Shown piece after piece: positions 23,436 through 29,565 of a stretch of 29,565 nt of DNA. The notes below the pieces were generated by a model. It did not search any database. It saw only the letters and a list, made by a program, of their open reading frames with translations, and was not told the DNA's origin. Position numbers and translations under genes: made by a program. Every line of letters starts with the position of its first letter. The first letter of the stretch is position 1. The stretch comes from CAYVZZ01 sp964456185 (GTDB lineage: Bacteria > Pseudomonadota > Gammaproteobacteria > Pseudomonadales > Alcanivoracaceae): the NCBI GenBank assembly GCA_964456185.1, contig CAYVZZ010000016.1, positions 1 to 29,565 on the forward strand. Reading direction: 5' to 3'.

Positions 23436-24426
23436 CCGGGTGCACCTTGCCACGAAAGACATAATAGGAAAATGCGGTATACATCAGAATAATGGGCACA
23501 ATAAACAGCGCCCCCACCAGCGTGAAGCCCAGGCTTTGAGCCGGCCCCGCGGCCTCCCAAATGGATACATCCGGCGGCAAGATGTTTGGCCAGCCACTAA
23601 TGCCCAGCCCGACAAACCCCAACAACATTAACACCAGCGCACACACAAAGGGCGCCGTTTCATGCTCTTTTGCCAGCGCCCGGCGCATCCATAACATGGT
23701 GACCCCCACCAACAGAGGTACTGGAGACAACAATAAGATATTGGGGAAACTGAACCAACGCGCCGCGATCTCCGCATCACGCAAAGGTGTCCAAATGCTG
23801 ATAATCAAAATAGCCGCCAGCAACATCCAGGATAATTTCTTGGTCATCTCGCGCATGCGATGTTGCAAATGACCATGCGTTTTCATTACCAGCCAGGCAC
23901 TGCCGAGCAGGCTATAAGCCGCCACCAGTCCTAAACCGGTGAACAGGGGAAAGGGCGCAATCCACGCCAGGGGGCTGCCAACAAACTGGCCATTTTCTAC
24001 GGCAAAGCCGTTGAGATAGGCACCCAATGCCACCCCTTGGAAGAAAGTTGCCGCCAGGGAGCCGCCAAAAAAGGCTTTGTCCCACACATGCCGCCAGTGC
24101 TCACTGGCTTTAAAGCGGAATTCAAAGGCGATGCCACGAAAAATCAGCCCAAGCAGCATAAAAAGCAGGGGCAAATACAGCGCCGACAGCACAACACTAT
24201 AGACTTCCGGAAAGGCCGCAAACAGCCCTGCGCCGCCCAGCACCAGCCAGGTTTCATTGCCATCCCAAACCGGTGCCACCGTGTGCATGGCCACGTCACG
24301 ATCGGTTTTGCCGTGAATGGTGGGGTAGAGAATGCCAATGCCCAAATCGAAGCCATCCATCAATACATACATGATGATGCCGAAGCCGATAATCAGCGCC
24401 CACACCAGTGGTAAATCGATCCCCAT
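23419..24426 (-). CDS. cioB: Cytochrome bd-type / cyanide-insensitive quinol oxidase subunit II
   Basis: The 335-residue membrane protein has the N-terminal MYVLMDGFDLGIGILYP and WDGNETWLVLGGAGLFAAFP, conserved in CydB/CioB, and about eight membrane segments. Paired with subunit I it forms the quinol oxidase that reduces oxygen to water without pumping protons. The start follows GAGGAGA and lies two bases after the subunit I stop. I use the cio name because of subunit I's short Q-loop; cydB would be equally acceptable. Confidence 0.9.
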   Translation of the reverse strand: MGIDLPLVWALIIGFGIIMYVLMDGFDLGIGILYPTIHGKTDRDVAMHTVAPVWDGNETWLVLGGAGLFAAFPEVYSVVLSALYLPLLFMLLGLIFRGIAFEFRFKASEHWRHVWDKAFFGGSLAATFFQGVALGAYLNGFAVENGQFVGSPLAWIAPFPLFTGLGLVAAYSLLGSAWLVMKTHGHLQHRMREMTKKLSWMLLAAILIISIWTPLRDAEIAARWFSFPNILLLSPVPLLVGVTMLWMRRALAKEHETAPFVCALVLMLLGFVGLGISGWPNILPPDVSIWEAAGPAQSLGFTLVGALFIVPIILMYTAFSYYVFRGKVHPDDEYY

Positions 24427-24428
24427 GA

Positions 24429-25877
24429 TTATGTCTCCTCTGTGGTGGACGAGTCATTGATTTCATCAAGCCGTTCTTCCACGGCCGACAAGGGGCGCAT
24501 GGGCTGGCGATCTTGCCCCGGCCCACCGTGAGACTCCAGCGCGCCTTCATTGTAGTGCGGTCCTTTGGCAACCAGGCGCAGCATATACAGAATGCCAATG
24601 CCGAAGCTGAAAAGGTAAACCACGACAAACAATCCCAGAGATAATGCCATGGTGGCCGCACTATGCGGCGACACTGCCTCCGAGGTGCGCATCACGCCAT
24701 ATACAATCCAAGGTTGGCGACCAATCTCGGTGGTAAACCAGCCGGCCAGCAAGGCAATCAAACCGGCCGGCCCCATGAGCAAGGCGAAGCGCAGAAACAA
24801 CGGCGAATCATATAGCCGCCCGCGCCAACGCTTCCACAGCGCCACCACACCCAGCACCAACATCAACATGCCGAGACCAACCATCACCCGGAAACTCCAG
24901 AACACCCAGGCCACCGGCGGGCGCTCGTCGGCCGGAAAGTCTTTCAGGCCGGGAATGGTGCCGTCCCAGCTGTGGGTCAAAATAAGGCTGCCAAGGTGTG
25001 GAATCGCCAGTGAAAAGTGCGTGGTTTCGTCTTCCATGTCCGGCCAACCGAACAACAGCAGCGGCAAGCCTTCGCCATCATAATTGGCCTGCTTTTCCCA
25101 GTGCCCTTCCATGGCGGCCACTTTCACCGGCTGATACTCCAGCGTATTCAAGCCATGCAGGTCGCCGACAAAAATCTGTATCGGTGTGACAATCACCAGC
25201 ATCCACATCGCCATGGAAAACATTTTGCGGATGGCCTCGGTATTGTGCTTGCGCAGCAGATGCCAGGCCGCCGAAGCGCCCACAAACAGCGCCGTCGACA
25301 AGAACGCGGCAATACTCATGTGTGCCAGGCGATAGGGGAAGGACGGATTAAAAATGACGTCCGGCCAGCTGACCGGCACGACATGATTGTTAATAATCTC
25401 GAAGCCCTGTGGCGTTTGCATCCAGCTGTTCGACGCCAAAATCCAAAAGGTCGACAAGAGGGTGCCGGAAGCCACCATCAGGGTAGAGAAGAAGTGCAGG
25501 CCGTTACCCACCCGGTTCCAGCCAAACAACATCACGCCGAGGAATCCTGCTTCAAGGAAGAAGGCCGTTAACACTTCATAGGTCAATAAGGGGCCGGTAA
25601 TGCCCCCGGCAAAGGTAGAAAAGCCGCTCCAGTTGGTGCCAAACTGATAGGCCATCACCAGCCCGGACACCACGCCCATGCCGAAATTGACGGCAAATAT
25701 CTTCGACCAGAAATGGTAGAGGTCGCGATAGACATTTTTCTTGCTGTATAACCACAGCCCTTCCAAGACGGCCAGATAACTGGCCAGGCCAATCGTAATC
25801 GCCGGAAAGATGATGTGAACACCAATCGTGAAGGCGAACTGGATGCGTGAAAGCAGTAGCGCAAGCGGGTCTATCAT
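24429..25877 (-). CDS. cioA: Cytochrome bd-type / cyanide-insensitive quinol oxidase subunit I
   Basis: The 482-residue protein starts LALLLSRIQFAFTIGVHIIFPAITIG, where the histidine is a heme ligand. GLVMAYQFGTNWSGF, LAHMSIAAFLSTALF (heme b ligand histidine) and the GRQPWIVYGVMRTSEAVS motif follow. The Q-loop between the heme-binding helices is short and the total length is well below the 520 or so of E. coli CydA, indicating the CIO-like short-Q-loop branch. This oxidase resists cyanide and nitric oxide and works at low or fluctuating oxygen. No clear ribosome site precedes the ATG. The 209-base upstream gap holds a strong inverted repeat. Confidence 0.9.
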   Translation of the reverse strand: MIDPLALLLSRIQFAFTIGVHIIFPAITIGLASYLAVLEGLWLYSKKNVYRDLYHFWSKIFAVNFGMGVVSGLVMAYQFGTNWSGFSTFAGGITGPLLTYEVLTAFFLEAGFLGVMLFGWNRVGNGLHFFSTLMVASGTLLSTFWILASNSWMQTPQGFEIINNHVVPVSWPDVIFNPSFPYRLAHMSIAAFLSTALFVGASAAWHLLRKHNTEAIRKMFSMAMWMLVIVTPIQIFVGDLHGLNTLEYQPVKVAAMEGHWEKQANYDGEGLPLLLFGWPDMEDETTHFSLAIPHLGSLILTHSWDGTIPGLKDFPADERPPVAWVFWSFRVMVGLGMLMLVLGVVALWKRWRGRLYDSPLFLRFALLMGPAGLIALLAGWFTTEIGRQPWIVYGVMRTSEAVSPHSAATMALSLGLFVVVYLFSFGIGILYMLRLVAKGPHYNEGALESHGGPGQDRQPMRPLSAVEERLDEINDSSTTEET

Positions 25878-26008
25878 GAGGTCACAGTACCGAAGGTGGA
25901 CGAACGAAGAAGGCTGCCTCTATGAAAAGAGTACAGCAAATGGGGAGATTACGCAGGTAGAACACCACAAATCGCGCGCAGTTTAGCAAAACACCCAGCC
26001 ATTGTCTA

Positions 26009-26040
26009 GCCGTTTACGCAAACGTAAACTGCCAAACGGC
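26009..26040. promoter_or_regulatory. Nested inverted repeat upstream of the CIO operon
   Basis: GTTTACG-CAAA-CGTAAAC (26012-26029) is a perfect 7-bp dyad, and GCCGTTT (26009-26015) also pairs with AAACGGC (26034-26040). It lies about 131 bases before cioA and 47 bases after the response regulator stop. No T run follows on either strand, so a regulator site is more likely than an intrinsic terminator. No FNR-type TTGAT-N4-ATCAA box is seen in the gap. Confidence 0.55.
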
Positions 26041-26086
26041 CAATGACAATAAACGCCAGGCTTATTTTATTTCGCCAAGGTGATGT

Positions 26087-26785
26087 TTAGCCGGACACAA
26101 TACCGAGGTTTTCCAGCCGATAACCATGCTGATAGATGGTCTTAATGCGGTAACCGCGCTCCGGCTTAATCTGCAAGCTGCGGCGAATGCGACTGACGTG
26201 CACATCGACGGTACGCGAGTCGATGGGGGTCATGATGCCCCAGACCTTTTCAAGCAGGTGCGCGCGCGACAAGATTTGCCCTGCATTCATAAAGAAATAA
26301 CTGGCGAGATCAAAATCCTTGTCGGTGAGATTCACCGGTTCGCCATCCAGCAAAATACGTCGGTGCTCGCGATCCACATCCCAGGGACCGAGTTGAAAAT
26401 GACTGTCTTTGACCATTTCCGGTACCCCGGCGCGACGCCCCAAGGCACTGATGCGCGCCAGAAACTCGCGCTGCTTTAGTGGCTTGATCATGTAATCGTC
26501 GGCACCAGCAGTGAGCGCCCCGACGACGGATTTTTCATCATCATACTGGGTGGCAAACAACACGGGTGTGAAAATGCCGTCTTCGCGTAAGGCCTCGACA
26601 ACGGCCAAGCCATCCATGTCGGGAATTTCCCAATCCAACACCAGTAAATCAAAGCTGTCCTGCTTGAGGCGCGCCATAAACTGCCGCCCATGCGTGAAAT
26701 GTTGACAACTGTGGCCCGCATCCTGCAGCCAACGGATAACCTGTTCGGCTTGTGGTTTGTCGTCTTCAAGATACCCTATGCGCAA
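26087..26785 (-). CDS. OmpR/PhoB-family response regulator, orphan
   Basis: The 232-residue protein has a receiver domain (about 1-118) with acidic Glu7, Asp8, Asp9, phospho-acceptor Asp51 in LVLDWEIPDMDG, Thr79 and Lys101 (MIKPL). A winged-helix DNA-binding domain (about 130-228) follows, containing LTDKDFDLASYFFMNAGQILSRAHLLEKVWG and RTVDVHVSRIRRSLQ. It is a sequence-specific transcription factor. No sensor kinase gene lies beside it, so its partner is unknown. The start codon is TTG at 26785, supported by AGGAG eight bases upstream. It is transcribed toward the CIO genes and is divergent from hldE. Confidence 0.93.
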   Translation of the reverse strand: MRIGYLEDDKPQAEQVIRWLQDAGHSCQHFTHGRQFMARLKQDSFDLLVLDWEIPDMDGLAVVEALREDGIFTPVLFATQYDDEKSVVGALTAGADDYMIKPLKQREFLARISALGRRAGVPEMVKDSHFQLGPWDVDREHRRILLDGEPVNLTDKDFDLASYFFMNAGQILSRAHLLEKVWGIMTPIDSRTVDVHVSRIRRSLQIKPERGYRIKTIYQHGYRLENLGIVSG

Positions 26786-26800
26786 GATACTCGCTCCTGT
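26771..26800 (-). promoter_or_regulatory. Shine-Dalgarno and TTG start of the response regulator
   Basis: On the minus strand ACAGGAGCGAGTATC precedes TTG CGC ATA GGG. AGGAG with eight bases of spacing marks TTG as the start; there is no in-frame ATG near it. A weak start codon fits low-level regulator expression. Confidence 0.65.
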
Positions 26801-26907
26801 ACTATTTATGAGACGGCAGACAGGCTAACAGTCTACCGGCTGTGGGATTGTAAAATTGTTTAAGCTATTAGTCCATTACCGAATGTAATGCAATGCGGAC
26901 CCCTTCT

Positions 26908-28350
26908 ATGCAAACTCGCGTTCCTTCGTTTCAGCAAGCTCGTTTACTCGTCGTTGGCGACATCATGCTCGACCGCTATTGGCATGGCGGCACACAACGC
27001 ATTTCTCCCGAAGCGCCGGTGCCCGTGGTACATGTTAACGAATGCGAAGATCGCCCGGGCGGTGCCGCCAATGTGGCGCTCAACCTGGCCTCACTCGGTT
27101 GCCAAGCCCATTTGGTGGGCGCTACCGGCGGTGACGAAGCCGAACTGGTGTTGAAAGAACGCCTTCAGGCCGCCGGCATCAGCTGTTTCTTTCAGCAAGT
27201 GGAAGGCCATCCGACAATCACCAAACTGCGTGTCGTCAGTCGCCAGCAACAGCTGCTACGGCTCGACTTCGAAACGCCGTTCGAGGCATTGGACAGAGAG
27301 GCATTAACACAGCAAGTTAATGACCTACTGAACGACAAGGGCGCTTTGATACTGTCTGATTATAAAAAAGGCGTATTACAAGACTGCCAACCACTGATTG
27401 AAGCCGCCAACGCCAAAGGCGTGCCCATTTTGGTCGATCCCAAGGGCACCGACTTTAGCCGCTATCGTGGTGCCACCTTGCTAACCCCCAACATGGCCGA
27501 ATTTGAAGCCGTTGTCGGTGAACCCGCTGACGAGCAGGATTTCATCGACAAGGGGTTGGCGCTGATCGACGAGCTGCAATTAAGCGCGCTACTGGTGACC
27601 CGCAGCGAACGCGGCATGACGCTATTACAGCCTGGCCGACCGGCGTTGCATCTACCGGCACGCGCCCATGAGGTCTTCGATGTGACTGGTGCGGGTGACA
27701 CGGTAATTTCTGTACTGGCCGCCGCTTTAGCTGCCGGCAGCGAGCTGGAAAGCGCCGTGGCACTGGCCAATATTGCCGCCGGTCTCGTCGTCGCCAAGCA
27801 GGGCACCGCCAGTATCAGTGCACCGGAGTTGGTTCGCGAAGTGCATCGCGACAAGAGCGCCGACCGCGGTGTCATGTCGGAACAACAATTGTTACTCGCA
27901 CTTAAAGACGCCCGCGACCGAGGCGAACGCATTGTGTTCACCAACGGCTGCTTCGATATTATTCATGCCGGTCATGTCGGCTATCTGGATAGCGCCCGCC
28001 AACTGGGTGACCGCTTGGTAGTAGCAATTAATTCGGACGCCTCGGTACAAAACCTCAAAGGGCCAGGCCGCCCCATTAATCCGCTGGAGCGTCGTATGGC
28101 GGTGTTGGCCGCCTTGGAAGCCGTCGACTGGGTGGTGTCTTTCGATGGCGCCACCCCCGAACCACTGCTCGACAAGGTGCGCCCGGATGTACTGGTGAAG
28201 GGCGGTGACTACCAGCCGGATCAAGTCGTTGGTGCCGAACAGGTGAAAGCCTACGGCGGCGACGTGCAGGTATTGGATTTCGTCGATAATGTATCCACCA
28301 CCCACATCGTCAAAAAAATCGAGCGTAATCAAGCTTCCCAAAACGATTAA
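26908..28350 (+). CDS. hldE: Bifunctional D-beta-D-heptose 7-phosphate kinase / heptose 1-phosphate adenylyltransferase HldE
   Basis: The protein has 480 residues from ATG 26908. The N-terminal PfkB-type kinase (about 1-320) begins ARLLVVGDIMLDRYWHGGTQRISPEAPVPVVHV and has RPGGAANVALNLASLG and the catalytic DVTGAGDTV. The C-terminal cytidylyltransferase-like domain has TNGCFDIIHAGHVGYLDSAR (HxGH) and VVAINSDASVQ. HldE makes ADP-heptose for the LPS inner core. I chose 26908 because MQTRVPSFQQARLLVVGD aligns in length with E. coli HldE; ATG 26893 is also in frame. Neither start has a strong ribosome site. No terminator is visible after the gene. Confidence 0.95.
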   Translation: MQTRVPSFQQARLLVVGDIMLDRYWHGGTQRISPEAPVPVVHVNECEDRPGGAANVALNLASLGCQAHLVGATGGDEAELVLKERLQAAGISCFFQQVEGHPTITKLRVVSRQQQLLRLDFETPFEALDREALTQQVNDLLNDKGALILSDYKKGVLQDCQPLIEAANAKGVPILVDPKGTDFSRYRGATLLTPNMAEFEAVVGEPADEQDFIDKGLALIDELQLSALLVTRSERGMTLLQPGRPALHLPARAHEVFDVTGAGDTVISVLAAALAAGSELESAVALANIAAGLVVAKQGTASISAPELVREVHRDKSADRGVMSEQQLLLALKDARDRGERIVFTNGCFDIIHAGHVGYLDSARQLGDRLVVAINSDASVQNLKGPGRPINPLERRMAVLAALEAVDWVVSFDGATPEPLLDKVRPDVLVKGGDYQPDQVVGAEQVKAYGGDVQVLDFVDNVSTTHIVKKIERNQASQND

Positions 28351-28452
28351 TTAGCAGTAACGCGTAAAACGGCGGACATTTCAGCGATAGTATTGTGCTG
28401 GCTCGCTGGCATAATGCGTCATCATTATTTGATAATAATAAGGGACACCCCT

Positions 28453-28671
28453 ATGAGCACGCCCCTTCAAGCACTTGAGCAGGCGCAGTTGCCGGCATCG
28501 GCACTGGGCTACTTGCAACAGCTTCCAGACGAACAGGCCGACAAGCTGGCTCAACAAATCCTCGACAGCATGAAAGCGAAAGACGAGCGTGTAGAACGCG
28601 CTCTCAATCGTGCGCTGGATGTGGTGCCACGCCCCTTGCGTCGCACCGTTCGTAAAATGTTGTTTTCTTGA
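28453..28671 (+). CDS. Small hypothetical protein (72 aa)
   Basis: I do not recognise this protein. It has 72 residues starting MSTPLQALEQAQLPASALGYLQQLPDEQADKLAQQ. It is helix-rich, with no signal peptide or membrane segment, and its second half is basic (RVERALNRALDVVPRPLRRTVRKMLFS). The ATG at 28453 follows AAGGGA at about eight bases; the frame extends to 28393 without a ribosome site there. It lies eight bases before the next unknown gene and is probably co-transcribed with it. The basic amphipathic C-terminus could bind a membrane surface or nucleic acid; this is speculation. Confidence 0.7.
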   Translation: MSTPLQALEQAQLPASALGYLQQLPDEQADKLAQQILDSMKAKDERVERALNRALDVVPRPLRRTVRKMLFS

Positions 28672-28679
28672 GGAGCCAA

Positions 28680-29565
28680 ATGATGAGCAATATGGACAGC
28701 ATCGCCGAGCAGATCAAACTGGAGCGCCTGCTCGACGTAGAAGAGGGCAGCTTGGGGTTTGTGGCCGAACAAGACTGGCAAGCCACGCGTGAATTCCGCG
28801 AAACCCTTTCCGGCTTTTTCTACGACCGGCATCAAGACGCTTTTCATCGCTTGGCTGGGCTAAGCAAGCTGCTGCCGCTAAAAATCAGCGCCAAGCTCGC
28901 CACCACCCTGCTCGGCCCCGTATTAGCTGCCGGTATCGCGGGTGAACTGGCGCCGGAAAGAGCCGCTAAACTGGCTGACAAGCTGCCCACCGAGTTCCTC
29001 GCCAAGCTCAGCCTTTATTTAGAGCCAAAGCGCGCCTTGGCTATTATCTCGGCGGTGAGCGAGGATCATATTGTGGACGTCGCCAAGCTGCTTAGCGACC
29101 AGCAAGAGTATGTGACGTTGGCGCGTTTTGTTACCGCCATTAGTGAATCGGCGCTGCGCCGCATTATCGACAATGCCGAAGACGATGGTCACGGACTGCT
29201 ACGCACCGGCATGTATGTGGAAGACAAAACGCTAATCGACAACCTGCTGCGTCAACTCTCGGACTCGCAAAAAACTGCCCTGATGGAGGCCGCAACAGAA
29301 TACGACCTCTGGCCGGAAATGTTATCGCTGTTGGTGCACCTAAAACCCGACATGCAACTTGTCATGGCCAATCTAGCAGGTGAGCAACCGGAAGCGGTGC
29401 GTGAAAAGTTGGTACGCCAAGTAGCCGAATCAGGCGACTGGCTGGCTTTCCTTATCGCCTTGAGCGCCATGAATGAAGACAACTTGCAACGCTGCGTTGA
29501 TCTTCCGGCCATGCAGGACAAAGCCCTGCTTGGCGAAATCGATCAAGCCGTCAAGGCACACGGCT
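28680..29565 (+). CDS. Hypothetical alpha-helical repeat protein, 3' end outside window
   Basis: The frame is open from ATG 28680 (a second ATG follows at 28683) to the window end: 295 residues, not complete. GAGGAG lies five bases before the first ATG. The protein looks entirely helical, with leucine/alanine-rich units such as LAPERAAKLADKLPTEFLAKLSLYLEPKRALAIISAVSED and IVDVAKLLSDQQEYVTLARFVTAISESALRRI. These loosely resemble the helical repeats of the MgtE N-terminal domain. No membrane segment or signal is seen in the visible part. The context (eight bases after a small unknown gene, downstream of hldE) gives no function. Confidence 0.75.
   Translation, partial: MMSNMDSIAEQIKLERLLDVEEGSLGFVAEQDWQATREFRETLSGFFYDRHQDAFHRLAGLSKLLPLKISAKLATTLLGPVLAAGIAGELAPERAAKLADKLPTEFLAKLSLYLEPKRALAIISAVSEDHIVDVAKLLSDQQEYVTLARFVTAISESALRRIIDNAEDDGHGLLRTGMYVEDKTLIDNLLRQLSDSQKTALMEAATEYDLWPEMLSLLVHLKPDMQLVMANLAGEQPEAVREKLVRQVAESGDWLAFLIALSAMNEDNLQRCVDLPAMQDKALLGEIDQAVKAHG

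Noticed and set aside
25878..26086. An FNR/ANR box controlling the CIO operon
   Set aside because: I looked for TTGAT-N4-ATCAA-like sequence on both strands and found no acceptable match.
28351..28452. A terminator after hldE or a promoter for the unknown pair
   Set aside because: There is no hairpin with a T run, and the -10-like hexamers present (CATAAT, GATAAT) have no -35 at the right spacing.

Overview
The window reads as the chromosome of an aerobic, Gram-negative gammaproteobacterium of moderately high G+C. The evidence is the S6-PriB-S18-L9 cluster followed by dnaB, alr and radA; the block yihA/engB, cytochrome c4, dsbA; the M16 peptidase-rsmD pair; HldE for LPS heptose; a MltF-type lipoprotein; and C-minus L33. 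I cannot name a genus from sequence alone. There are 31 protein genes, two of them cut by the window edges. I see no tRNA, rRNA, CRISPR array, insertion sequence or prophage, and no gene-free stretch above about 210 bases.

Layout. 1-2139 (+): M16 peptidase tail, rsmD and a YheT-type hydrolase. 2136-3862 (-): a UPF0178 protein and a putative Na+/H+ antiporter. 3908-5041 (+): hemW. 5051-9674 (-): a compact five-gene unit, transcribed as AhpD-like protein, acyl-CoA-dehydrogenase-fold flavoenzyme, ABC ATPase, Tat-exported NrtA/SsuA-type binding protein, permease. It is the most accessory-looking part of the window. 9773-11158 (-): a dGTPase-like gene, head to head with 11172-13045 (+), a glutathione peroxidase and MltF-like transglycosylase. 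13057-13642 (+): rpmB-rpmG with a good sigma70 promoter and terminator. 13719-15383 (+): ettA, preceded by three tandem 16-bp repeats. 15429-16061 (-): engB/yihA. 16243-17694 (+): cytochrome c4 and dsbA. 17817-19279 (+): rpsF-priB-rpsR-rplI, preceded by what looks like an S6:S18 autoregulatory leader. 19387-23256 (+): dnaB, alr, radA. 23253-25877 (-): a cyanide-insensitive bd-type quinol oxidase with a small DUF2474-like third protein. 26087-26785 (-): an orphan OmpR-family response regulator. 26908-28350 (+): hldE. 28453-29565 (+): two uncharacterised genes.

How the genes work together. Most are housekeeping: ribosome assembly and translation (RsmD, L28, L33, EttA, S6, S18, L9, EngB), replication and repair (PriB, DnaB, RadA, dGTPase), envelope (Alr, HldE, MltF), and respiration with thiol chemistry (c4, DsbA, CIO, GPx, HemW). 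The five-gene unit at 5051-9674 looks like a nutrient-scavenging module. A small oxyanion or organic compound would be imported by an ABC system and oxidised by a flavin-dependent acyl-CoA-dehydrogenase-like enzyme, with an AhpD-like redox protein alongside. The substrate cannot be read from the sequence, and this is the best candidate for an undescribed system.
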